From: Zychaea mexicana | Taxonomy: Eukaryota > Mucoromycota > Mucoromycetes > Mucorales > Lichtheimiaceae | Length of the DNA: 64,000 nt | Direction of reading: 5' to 3' | Assembly (NCBI RefSeq): GCF_025766255.1 | Contig: NW_026516687.1 | Coordinates: forward strand, 186,001-250,000 | In this document: piece after piece, positions 48,688 through 59,649 of the stretch | Position numbering within the stretch: position 1 is the stretch's first letter | Layout of the letters: each line of letters begins with the position of its first letter | The notes under the pieces: model-generated | What the model was told of the DNA's origin: nothing | The model's database searches: none | The model's input: the letters and a program-made list of their open reading frames with translations, nothing else | Translations under genes and position numbers: made by a program

Positions 48688-51600
48688 ATGGTTGCAAAAA
48701 AGAGAAAGTCGTCCGAGAAATCGACAGCAGACGAAACAGTGACCAAACAGTCGGGATCGACCGCAGTGGTGGGTGCCCTTCGACAAGAAGAAACGAGTTT
48801 CCCTCGAGGTGGTGCAAGTGTCTTGACGCCGCTTGAACATAAAGAGATCTCACTCAAGGCTGCCAAAGACTTATTCACGGTAAGAAGCCATTGAGAACAC
48901 CCCCCCCCCCAGCCAGCTATTGACAAACAGCGAACGAATGGTGAATTATTTTTTTTTTTGGCCTCCATTTTAGCGTAAGGGTGGTAATAGCGATGAACCC
49001 GCAAAGAAGCGTTTAAAAGCAGATACCAGTAGTAGCAAAAAGTCGTCGTCGTCGTCGAAAAAGAGCAAAAAGCCAACAACAAAGGAATCTACCACTCAAG
49101 CAGATAAATCAGCTTCACATGCCATTTACGATTTGACATTCAAGGTAAGATTAAATATTTATGCCACACTAAGTTGAGTCTTTAATGAAAAACTTTCTAT
49201 GCCCTATGTTTTAGCAATTGACGCAGGATACGGTACTCCTTGGATGTATTTCACAAATCAACGAACTGGAACTTGTCGTCTCGCTCCCCTATCAACTGCA
49301 CGGCGTTGTACCCATCACCGAAATTTCGGATCCTTTGACAGCAGCTGTTGAACGTGTAGCGAATCAACAAGAGGATGAAGACGACGACGAAGACGACGAC
49401 GAAGAACAGCGCGGCATTCCCGACCTCAACGACATTTTTAAAGTTGGGCAATACGTGCCATGTCGTGTATCGTCAGCAAAAGAGCGCAGCGAGACGAAAA
49501 AGAAGAGCTCGATCGAACTTACCTTGCGTCCTGAGGCTGTCAATCGCAACGTGCCCAAGGTGGATGTAGCTCCTGGTGTGGTACGTTAACAAATGGGGGA
49601 AAAAAAACGGGGAGGGGGGAATTGTTTAGTAAATGCTTATTTTTTCTTTTGATGATGATAGGCCTTATCAGCATATGTTCAAAGCGCTGAAGATCATGGC
49701 TACGTTCTTTCGTTTGGCATCAAAGAGTTGACAGGATTCTGCAAGACTGCAGATGCAAAGAAATACATTGAAGATTACAACAACGGAAACCCACTTGTGC
49801 CTGGTCAGATAGTACAGTGTGTTGCTTTGGAAAATGCAAAGAAGAAGCGTACGGTCAAGGTAACATTGGACCATGACAAGGTAGCAAAGGGCGTTGTGAA
49901 CGAACCATCAGCGACGGTGGATGCTGTTGTTCCTGGTCTGTTGGTCAAGGGCACTGTACAATCTGTCCAAGAGAATGGACTGAGCGTCAAATTCATGGGC
50001 CTTTACGATGCGTCTATCGATGCGGTCCACTTGCCCCTCGATGAGACCTACAAGGTTGGCCAGAACATTGAATTCCGTATCTTGTATTGCATCTTTGACA
50101 CCGAACCCAAACGTATTGCCGGTACGCTGTTGCCCCATCTGATCCGTCTCAACACACCTCAAGATTTGACCGAAAGCGTGCGCACCTATGGCACCCTGTT
50201 GGAACAAGTCACTATTACCCGTGTTGTTGGCAAAAAGGGTGTCTTTGTCTCTGTCAAGGATTTGGACAATGTGCGTGGGTTTGTGCATATCAGCAACTTG
50301 GCCGACGGGCGTGTCGAAAAGTTGACCAAGAACGATGACACCTTTGGCGTTGGAAGCACGCATCGCGCGCGTGTATTGAGCTACAATTCGTTGGATGCCG
50401 TGTTGCTGCTCACGACCAAGGAAAGCACATTGGCTGACGAATATATGCGTGTGGGTGACGTGCCCGTGGGCGAAGACGTGGAAGGAACAGTGGTGAATGT
50501 TTGCCATGCGGGCGTGATTGTGCGTCTCTCGTCTACGATTCAAGCACTCGTGCCTACGATGCATATGGCCGATGTCAAGTTGACCCATCCAGAAATCAAG
50601 TTCAAGAAGGACAGCAAGGTCCGTGCACGCGTACTCTCTGTCGACATTGGCAAGCGTCGTGTGTTTCTTACACTGAAGCGAAGTCTGCTGGAATCGCCAC
50701 TTGCTGTGATCAAGGACTGGGAGTCGCTTGAAGAAGGCCTCATGAGCCATGGTACCATTACCAGCATTCGTGACAAGGGTGCTGTTGTTCGCTTCTACAA
50801 CAACATCACTGGCTTCGTGCCTGCTAGCCACATGACTGAGACCAAGGTCGCCAACCTCGCCTCTGTGTTCCGCATCGGCCAGACGGTCAAGGCGACTGTG
50901 ATGAAGCTTGACAAGGAGGACAAGGTCCTGTTGCTTTCGCTTACCAAGGCCACGCAAGCCAAGCGCGAGGAAAAGAAGGCCAAAAAGGCGGCCCAAGAAG
51001 CCAAATTTGCTGTTGGCGAGACCATCTCTGCTGTCATCAAGGATGTCAAACCTCTTCAACTCAACATTGAGCTCAGCAACGGACAACGTGAGGGTCGTGT
51101 CCATATCAGCGAAGCGTTCAGCTCGATCGACGCAATCAAGAATCGCCGCAAGCCTTTGTCAAAGGCTTTCAAAAAGGGCCAAGAAATCCAAGTCAAGGTC
51201 ATTGGCTCGCGCGATGCCAAAACGCACAAGTTTTTGCCAATTTCGCATACGGGTCAAACCAAGAGCATCGTCGAGTGCTCGTTGAACAAGGATGCCAAGG
51301 TGTTGGAGCAAAAGGATTTGAACGTGGGCGATAAGGTGGTTGGTTTTGTCAAGTCTGTTGAAAAACGTCGCATTGACGTGTACTTGGGCTCAAATATCAC
51401 GGGTCAAGTCCGCAAGCAGCTCTTGTCTACCGATCTGGACTACTGCCAAAACCATGAATTCGTTGTCGGTGAGGCGATCCCTCTGGAGGTGTTGTCCAAG
51501 GATGAAGAGCACCACGTGATTGAATTGATTGCTCAGGACGACAAGGTTCCTCGTATCCATGGCATCGAGTCCGTCCAAGAAGGTCTTGTTGGTATTGGTT

Positions 51601-53420
51601 TGGTGCAAAAGATCATGCGCGCCTATGGTCTCGTTGTCCAGCTCTGCCCTGGTGTCAATGGTCGTGTCCACCGTAGCGATTTGCTCGATCAATACACCGA
51701 GAACCCAACAGAGTCGTTCAAGGAAGGCATGTTGGTACGCTATGCTGTTGCCGGTGTCGACAAGGACAAGAAGCGCGTCGAATTGTCACTGCGTCGATGC
51801 CGTGTGGATCCAGTGGAGTCGTCGGAACAAGACAACAACAACAAGGAAATTAACTCTGTGGCAGATTTGGAGGCCGGTCAGGTCCTCTCTGGCTACATTG
51901 ACAATATTGCCAACACCGGTGTGTTTGTCGGCTTGGGCCGCAAGGTCAATGCACGCGTCAAGATCGCCCATGTCTCTGACGAGTTTGTCAAGGAATGGAA
52001 GGGCGTTTTCAAGGTTGGTCAACTTGTCAAGTGCAAGATTCTGCATGTCGATGTGGAGAACAAGCAGGTAGAAGCTACCTTGAAGAAGAGTCTTGTCGAA
52101 GGATTGCCAGCACCCAAGAAGAAGAAGACCACCCGGGCTGATGATAGCGATGATGAAATGGAAGATGCTTCTTCGTCCTCCTCTGATGAAGAAGATGAAA
52201 GCGAGGATGAGGAAGGTGACAAAGAAGAACAAGACTCGGACGAAGAAATGTTGGATGTCAAGGATATCGATGAAGATATGCTTGAATCGGCTCAAAAATC
52301 AGACGAAGAATCTGACGACGAATCAGACGTTGACGACGAAGAACAACAAGTGGACGCACTGAAACTCAATGGCGGCTTTGACTGGACGGGTCAAGTACCT
52401 GATGATACCAACCAAGAGGACGAAGAAGAAGCCTCTTCAGACGAGGAAGAAGAGACCAGCAAGAGCAAAAAGAGCAAGGCCAAGCAGCAGCAAGTCGAAG
52501 ACAAGACCGCCGAGCTCTCGACCAGCGCACCACAAGGCGCGGCCGACTATGAGCGATTGATTGTGGGCTCACCCAACTCTTCCTACTTGTGGATCAACTA
52601 CATGGCACACCAGCTCCAATTGTCCGAGATCGACAAGGCACGCGACATTGGCGAGCGCGCACTGACGACCATTAACTTTCGCGAAGAGCAAGAAAAGCTC
52701 AACGTGTGGGTCGCGATGCTCAACCTGGAGAACAGCTACGGCACGGACGAAACGTTGGAAGCCATCTTTAAGCGCGCGTGTGTCTACTGCGAAGCCGAAA
52801 AAGTATATCTCCAGCTCGCCAACATTTATGAGCGAAGCAACAAGGTCGAAAAGGCCGAGGCGTTGTGGCAGGAGATCACCAAGCAGTTCTCACAGAACCC
52901 CAAGGTGTGGACACAGTTTGGCCTGTTTTATCTCAAGCAGGACAATGTCGAGGGAGCACGCGCGTTATTACAGCGCAGTTTGAAGGTGCTGCCCACGTTT
53001 GCACACACCGAGACGATCAGCAAGTTTGCACAGCTCGAATTCAAGCATGGTGAGCCTGAGCGTGGACGGACGATCTTTGAAGGATTGTTGAGCAACCACC
53101 CGAAACGCATTGATTTGTGGAGCGTGTATTTGGATATGGAAATCAAGGCTGGCGATCAGGAATCTATCCGGTAAGTTGCTTTTGCGGTTCTATGCGATAG
53201 TGAGAGCAAAAAAAAGAGAGAGAGAGAGGTTCTAAACATTGTCTTTCTCCTCCCATGTGTGTTTAGACGTCTCTTTGAACGTGTCACTGCCATGAAAATC
53301 TCCTCCAAAAAGATGAAGTTCTTCTTCAAAAAGTGGCTGCAATATGAAAATGAGCATGGCACTGAAGAGGATGCTGATCGAGTCAAGGAAAAGGCCTTGG
53401 AATACGTCAATAGTGCATAA
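48688..53420 (+). CDS. RRP5: rRNA biogenesis protein RRP5
   Basis: RRP5 (animal PDCD11) acts in both small- and large-subunit pre-rRNA processing in the nucleolus. Exons: 48688..48879, 48974..49144, 49215..49580, 49662..53170, 53267..53420; 1463 aa. The basic N-terminus contains TSFPRGGASVLTPLE, the conserved RRP5 opening. At least ten S1-type RNA-binding repeats follow, each with a VG or GV start and a G-x-V-V turn, for example GTVQSVQENGLSVKF, GTVVNVCHAGVIVRL, GTITSIRDKGAVVRF, GYIDNIANTGVFVGL. A long acidic Ser/Asp/Glu linker (about 1040-1170) leads to C-terminal HAT/TPR helices: SPNSSYLWINYMAHQLQL, RALTTINFREEQEKLNVW, SVYLDMEIKAGDQESIRRL. The 3.5-kb exon has GC-richer codon use than the neighbours, with a long antisense frame that is only a by-product. 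Identification secure. Confidence 0.96.
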
Positions 53421-53648
53421 TTTTTTGTTTTTTTCTTCTTTGTTTTTTATTAATCATACAGCTACCTACATTTCTCTCTCAAAACTTCACACACTCTACA
53501 ACACCATCTCATTCTCAAAGCGGCCCTTTTTGTATCATTTTCTATAACATTTTTTTTTATTATTATTATTTTTCACTCGCAATATCGCACAACATAAAAA
53601 AAAAGCAACTACTCTCTTTTTTCTCTCAGAAACACACAAAAAAAAATC

Positions 53649-55025
53649 ATGGAATCGGCAAGCGCACACAACCACGTACCGAGATATGCTCCCAACTACT
53701 ACCCAAGTAAACTAAACATTCAGTTGTTCAGTAGGAAAAAACATTATCAGATGACAAAGTTATATTGACTTCAAGTGTTAATAATTGTAGCGATTAACCT
53801 AGATGAGGTAATTGAATGACGAATGCCACACACAAGGGATTAAAGAGCACAATTCTAAAATGGCAGCATTTGTTAGGAAGTACGGTTATTCAAAAATAAC
53901 AAAGATCGAGACAAATACGACAATATGGCAGACCTGTTTGCCATTATTGTTCTTATGGAGCATCTTGAAAAAGCATTCATACGTGACTCCATCACAGCCG
54001 AAGAGTAAGGGTTGTTTTGGTTTTTTCCTTAAAAAAAATATATGCGCTCCCATACGCAGCGTACACGTACACATTAAGGGGTGGGGGAGAGAGAGTGGGT
54101 ATTTCGGGGAGGGCATCAGCAGCAGCAGCAGCAGCAGGGTGAACGCGTGTCTATGATGGTTTATAACCCCCCACCCACCCCTCCTTCTTTTTATTCTGAC
54201 GCACGTACATATACATACATTATATCATATATATAAAACGATCATGGCAGATATACGCCCCAGTGTGCTAACTTGATTGCCAAATACAAGACAACAATGA
54301 CATTCTTATCAGAAAGCGTGACCAATCTTGAAACCTTCATGAACGACTACAAGGTTTCTTTTTCTCTTTGGGTTCTTTTTTTTGGGAGCACAGCCAAGGG
54401 CAGGAGCCAAGAAAAAGCCCGACTCTAATGCTTTTTTTTTGGGGGGGTGGTGGATTTACGGGGTTTTGGTTTGTTTAGCTAACGTGCCCAGCCGCCGTGA
54501 ATCGATTCAAGATTGGAGTACCAGCCACGTACGAACACGCTGTGGGCGACACGAAGCAGGACATGGGCAAGTCTGCAAAGTACATTGCCGAAACTGTGCT
54601 GGTAAGCGGTTTTCTTTTCGTATGACTACTACTGCCGTTGATGGTATCTATATAGAAAGGACTTGCTGTAGAGGGGCATATTACTAAAAGAAAAGAGGGG
54701 GGGTGGTGCGGCTGCTTTATATGAATGATGATGATAGCACTTTATTACGGTGATGGACACACTGCGACTGAACCGACACGCTGTGGACGAGCTGCATCCC
54801 ATCCTGGCCGACTTGATCCAGTCGCTGAACAATGTTCCTGGACTTCCTGCGGACTTTGACGGCAGATCCAAGGTGCGGCAGTGGCTCATTACACTGAACG
54901 CCATGAAGGCAAGCGACGAGATCACGGAAGAACAGGCGCGTCAGATGCTGTTTGAAATGGAGCAGTCGCACACTGAGTTCTATCGCCTGTTGAGTGGTGA
55001 TCAAAAGTCTATTGGATCCACCTAA
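53649..55025 (+). CDS. VPS28: ESCRT-I subunit VPS28
   Basis: VPS28 is a core subunit of ESCRT-I, sorting ubiquitinated cargo into multivesicular bodies. Six exons close to 238 aa: 53649..53706, 53791..53807 (17 nt), 53877..54004, 54251..54353, 54479..54601, 54738..55025. N-terminal core: EVRLFKNNKDRDKYDNMADL, MEHLEKAFIRDSITAEEYT, QCANLIAKYKT. The C-terminal four-helix domain that binds Vps36: DTLRLNRHAVDELHPILADL, DFDGRSKVRQWLITLNAMKA, QARQMLFEMEQSHTEFYRLL. The first 19 residues are unconserved, and the 17-nt exon is needed to keep phase between them and the core. The donor at 54354 (GTTTCT) is weak but required. Length matches the family. Confidence 0.93.
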
Positions 55026-55326
55026 ACCCTAAATACAATCACACTGCTCGTATATAACTCGTAACATGCCACATAGACTCCCGCAGCCCCCCGTTCCACC
55101 CCCTCGGGATGCCCCTTCCGAGCCTTTGTGTCTTTGTGTGTGTGTGTGTGCCGTGTCTCCAAAGCAAATAAAAAAAAAAATTCAATTCGGGCGCAACAAC
55201 CCCGTGTGTCTCTCTCTCTCTTTTTTTTTCTCTCTCTCTCTTTCTTTTTCCATCTTTCTCCCCTTCTTCTCACTAAACACACACACACACACACACACGC
55301 TAATACCCTCAATCTCACAAACTACA
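55026..55326. other. Intergenic, TG/CA and CT tracts
   Basis: Promoter and 5' leader of the 14-3-3 gene. A TG run (55133-55150), CT/T-rich tract (55207-55262) and CA run (55277-55299) dominate; such pyrimidine-rich leaders are common in highly expressed fungal genes. Confidence 0.5.
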
Positions 55327-56402
55327 ATGACCTCACGCGACGACTATGTCTACTTGGCCAAGCTCGCTGAACAAGCTGAGCGATACGAAGGTAAAGCATG
55401 AGTCACCCGAGAGGAAGACAAAGCAAAAGCAAAAACGGAGAACTTATATATAATCGTCATGGCTTTTTTTTGCCCCCTTACCCATTTCTTTACTACGGTG
55501 AATAATGACACACAGAAATGGTGGACAATATGAAGCAAGTAGCAGCATCAGGCCAAGAGCTGTCTGTAGAAGAACGCAACCTGTTGAGCGTGGCGTACAA
55601 AAACTCGATCGGGGCCCGTCGTGCGTCCTGGCGGATCGTATCCTCCATCGAAGAAAAGGAAAAGGGCAAGGGCAACAAGGATCATGTGGAAAAGATCCAG
55701 GGCTACCGAACAAAGATCGAAGACGAGCTCAAGGACGTGTGCAACGACATTCTCAAGGTGCTTGACGAGCATCTGGTCAAGTCGGCATCGACGGGCGAGT
55801 CCAAGGTGTTCTACCTCAAGATGAAGGGCGACTACTTGCGCTACCTTGCTGAGTTTTTGGTCGGGTCTGACAAGGAAAATGCGGCTGAAAAGTCCGGCGA
55901 AGCCTACGACGAGGCCTTTAATGTGGCAGTGACAGAGCTGCCTCCCACGCATCCTATTCGTCTTGGCTTGGCCTTGAACTACTCGGTGTTTTACTATGAA
56001 ATCAAGTCCTCGCCCTCCAAGGCGTGTCAGTTGGCAAAACAGGCCTTTGATGACGCCATTGCCGAGCTCGACACGCTCAGTGAAGAGTCTTACAAGGACT
56101 CTACGCTGATCATGCAGCTGCTGAGAGATAACTTGACACTGTGGATGAGCGATATGCAGGATGGTAAGCACGCCAGCAACCCTTTTTTTTTTTGTGTGTG
56201 TGTAGAGAGAGAGAGGGGAGGAGGGGGTGTTAGAGTGAGATAGTAGTAGTAGTAGTAGTAGTAGTAGTACTCATTATGTGTAACACACACACTCTCTCTC
56301 TCTTATGTAGAAGACAAACAGCAAACGTCTGCTGCAGAGAACACCCAGTCATCAACAGCCGACAGACCAGAAGCAGAAGCCGATGCAGCACCACAACAGT
56401 AA
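55327..56402 (+). CDS. 14-3-3 protein
   Basis: Phosphoserine/threonine-binding dimeric adaptor acting in signalling, cell cycle and metabolism. Three exons, 55327..55390, 55516..56163, 56311..56402, close to 267 aa. Diagnostic 14-3-3 signatures are present: [40 protein letters not shown] (signature 1 with the phosphate-binding Lys and Arg), [12 protein letters not shown], and [14 protein letters not shown] (signature 2). The C-terminal tail is Gln/Ala/Glu-rich ([10 protein letters not shown]), typical of fungal Bmh/Rad24 proteins. Strong codon bias (AAG, CTC, GAC) points to high expression. The two introns near each end are in the usual fungal places. Confidence 0.97.
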
Positions 56403-56804
56403 ATCACAACTCAAAAGGAAAAAAAAGAACTCAAGAACATTTATTAAAGTATAAAGAAAAAAAGAGAGACAAACAAGTAATAGCGAAAGAAGATAATGAT
56501 GAAGATGTCGATGTCGATTGCTTTGCGTGCGTGTGTGTGTTATAATGGTAGTAGTGGTGGTATTAGAGTATATACACGAGGGTGTAGTGGTAGCAGTAGT
56601 AGTAATAGTAGTAGGTGTGTCTGTGTATAGTCTTTTTTTTTTCTTCTCTAACCCCCTTCAACAGGGGCAAAATCGAGAGCTGAATGCAAAATATGGGGGT
56701 GTTGGTGGTTTGTGTAAGGTTGTGCGAGCAAAAGAGAGAGAGAGAGAAAGGGTTCGTTAGTGGAAATGACGATGACGATGATGACGATGATGATATGAAA
56801 CGGC
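56403..56804. other. Intergenic, convergent 3' ends, low complexity
   Basis: Between the 14-3-3 gene and the phosphatase, which converge. Repeats of GTAGTAGT, GTGTGT, AGAGAG (56735-56748) and GATGAC (56768-56795). No gene. Confidence 0.6.
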
Positions 56805-58985
56805 TCATCTTAATGCAACGGATGGCACAGAATCACGAGGAGTCTGTTGCCATGCTCGTTCCAGTTGCTTCAACTCCCGCGTAAATTCAGGGCTTGGCAG
56901 CGAGGTCGATTGCCAATCTGTCTCCATGAAACTGCTGACACGACCGTGCACGCGCCCTTCCATCTTCATGAGCTCGGCAATAAAGCCAATGTTGGGTGAC
57001 ATGTTTGGACGGGCCTTGATGACATGCCGATACGCCTGCTTGAGCGTCCAGCGTTCGGAGCAGACGAGGTAGGCGAGGATGGCCGTGACCGAGCGCGACT
57101 TGCCTGCCTTGCAGTGGACGTAGATCGGTTCGTGGTGGCGCTTTGCATCCTCTGAATAGTAGTTTAAAAATGTACGGCAACATGCATCAAAGTTTAGCAA
57201 CAACAACAACAAAAATGCGGTGTGTGTGTGTGTGTGTGTGTGTTTTTTTTTAGATAACCAGTAGTGAGATTACATACCGATAAAACAAACAGCTTCCATC
57301 ATGACCCAATCAATGTTCTTCATTTCAACCGTGTCTCGTGCAGCAATCTTGCGATAGAGAATGTCCTTTTGCAAAACGTCGTCGTTGCATTCTTCAGCCA
57401 TGTTCAAGACTCGTCGGATCTTGCGCGCTTCGAGCTGCTCTGCCTGTTCGATCGTCTCGATCTCTGGGCCAACAAACAAAAAGCCCGGGATGATTTCTGA
57501 GATAATAAACTCAAAATCTGCCTCGGTTTGAGGCGATATGCCGCCAGCGGTGTCATCGTCATCATCCTCGTCATCATCATCCTCGTCTTCTACCACTCGG
57601 GTCAAAGACGATGATGTGGATGTTGTCGCACTTGGTGCCACCAGCAGATCCAGATGCTGCTGGTTATGTTGTTGTTGTGGTAATAGGAGTTGTTGCTGTT
57701 GCAGTTGCTGATGAAGATGATCTTGTTGGTGTTGCTCTAATAGCAATGACCGTTTGTTTGCTCGGCGAGCCAGCGCACTTGCATTGTTGGCCCTTGCCGC
57801 CTGTGTATCAAGACTAAAAAGACTCGTACGACGATGCAAATGACTTTTGTCGACGCCTGCGCCCATGGTATAACTAAGCGACCGTCGTGGTAGCTGCACC
57901 AACGGTTCTGGTTGGGTTTCCTCATGCTCCTGTGGTTCGTCGTCGTCAAACCCTTCCACGAGCAGTTCGTCCGACTGGAATGCCTTGAACCCGCCCTCGA
58001 GATAGTAGACGTCTCCGATCCTGTCGAGCACATTCACCAGTGTCCACGCCTGCGACGTCTGATCGACCATGTCGTCGTCATACACAACCCATTGACGCGG
58101 CTTTGCACCGGCACGGTACCGTGCCCGTCCCTCAGCCGTCGTGATGAAGTTTTCTAAATTAAAATTGCTCACCGTGCCGCGCTGGTACCGTTTGATCAGC
58201 AACGAGGGCAAGTTGACGTTCAATGAGCCATCGATACGTCGTTTTTGATAATCAAACAGGTGGCGCACGTCAATCAGGGTTACGTCCTGTGTCTTTTCTC
58301 GCAACATGGCAGCGAGTTGGTCTGCGGAAAGGGCAGCAGCAGCAGCAGCAGCAGTGCTACTGTTGTTTCGGCGAGCACCACCAGTACTGCTACTCGTAGT
58401 ACTGGTACTCGTACTAATACTGCTATTACTGTCACCACGTGGGACTTGCTTCCGCTTGTGATGCTGTTGATGACTGACCGATCGCCGAGGCATAATCGAG
58501 ACTTTCACACCGACAGGTTGGTGTCCGTACGTGAATGAATGGCGTCGTTTCTTTTTCTTTTTGGCGTCCTTGATTAGTGCCTGACCGGCAGAATGGCGTT
58601 TTGAGATTGGACGATCATGGTTGGAGAATAACAAGACAGGAGGGCGAAAGCGAGGTTCGTTGGCAGCAGCAGCGGCAACGACAACGACGGATGAGCTGGT
58701 TGTCGTAGTAGTAGAGTAGCGGGCAATGTTTGGCAATGAGGCTGAATGGCGAGGGACAATGTCAACAACACCAAAATCCTGACGTTGCTGCTGTTGCGGG
58801 GCAGGTTGGTGCCATGCTCTTCTTGTCAGAGCACGGAAAAAGGCGCTGGCGAGGCTGCTGCTGGTGGTCTTTTGTGGTTCAGGTCTACTGCTATTGTTGT
58901 TGTTGTTGTTGTTGCTATTGGTATTGTGTTGCTGTTGGTGTTTGGCAGCTGCACCGCTACCTTTACGGTATCGATCAAAGAGCAT
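56805..58985 (-). CDS. Dual-specificity phosphatase with rhodanese domain (MKP-like)
   Basis: Two exons, 57278..58985 and 56805..57151, give 684 aa. The N-terminal 210 residues are disordered (poly-Asn, Gln, Ser). A rhodanese/CH2-like domain follows (about 215-340): DVTLIDVRHLFDYQKRRIDG, NVNLPSLLIKRYQRG, DVYYLEGGFKAFQSD. In animal MAP kinase phosphatases this domain docks the MAPK, and the RYQRG-type basic patch is the docking site. After a Gln/acidic linker comes the catalytic domain: IISEIIPGFLFVGPEIE, IRRVLNMAEECND, then the active site YVHCKAGKSRSVTAILAYL with the nucleophile Cys 583 and Arg 589, and RPNMSPNIGFIAELMKME. The signature matches the fungal Msg5/Pmp1-related MKP group (HCKAGKSRS). 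The intron lies just before the active-site segment. The start codon is the first ATG of a long open frame. Confidence 0.92.
57220..57242. repeat. GT microsatellite in phosphatase intron
   Basis: Eleven to twelve TG units inside the only intron of the phosphatase gene (57152-57277), near its acceptor side; a run of T's follows. Confidence 0.9.
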
Positions 58986-59649
58986 GAAGGAAAGGAGAGG
59001 AAGGAAAGGAAAGCAAAGAAAAGGAAGGTAATGGTGAAGAAGAGGAAGAAGAAGAAGAAGAGAGACGTATGAAGAAGGGTTGTGCTATTAGTGTTGTTGT
59101 TATTATTATCCACGAACCTTTTCATTCAATCAAATGAACATTTTATTATGAATCGGGTTCCCAAACTGATATTTTTTATTGTTTGCTGTTCTGTACGCAC
59201 TCGTTCCATAGTGCAAGACACACACATACATACATACATGGGCATCGCTTCCCTCACTTGCTGGATTACTGTCTAGCCCCATAGCAGCCGTTGCTCTCAA
59301 CTCCTTGGTCGAGAGTGGGTGCACTCCACTTGCTTGTTTGTTGTCCATGGCTCAAGAAGTTTCATGCTGGATTGTTTTTAGGACATTCTAAATTTACACA
59401 CATTTTTTATATTAATTGCCCAATCAATTTGCGACCATCTTCTATTTTTTGCTCAACGCCACGCTTCCCTCTCCCCAACCAATGCCCCGCTGCGATTGGA
59501 TGTAACATTGGCTTAGGCCTTACGCAGTGCAACATGAAAGAGAGATCAGCAACAGCGAAACTTTTATGCGTCGTCACCACCACACACTCTCTCTCTCTCT
59601 CTCTCTTCCTTTTACTATTTCCTTTCTTCCTCCCCTACTCAACTCTCTT
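58986..59649. other. Intergenic, divergent promoters
   Basis: Upstream of both the phosphatase (minus) and the P450 (plus). GGAAAG/GAAGAA repeats at 58988-59065 and a CT tract (59586-59606). No gene seen. Confidence 0.5.

Noticed and set aside
49908..51104. 398-codon open frame antisense to RRP5
   Set aside because: It mirrors the GC-richer, codon-biased RRP5 exon, has no domain, and no splice or promoter context; a by-product of codon use on the other strand.
55548..56171. 207-codon open frame antisense to the 14-3-3 gene
   Set aside because: Same explanation: shadow of a strongly biased coding exon.
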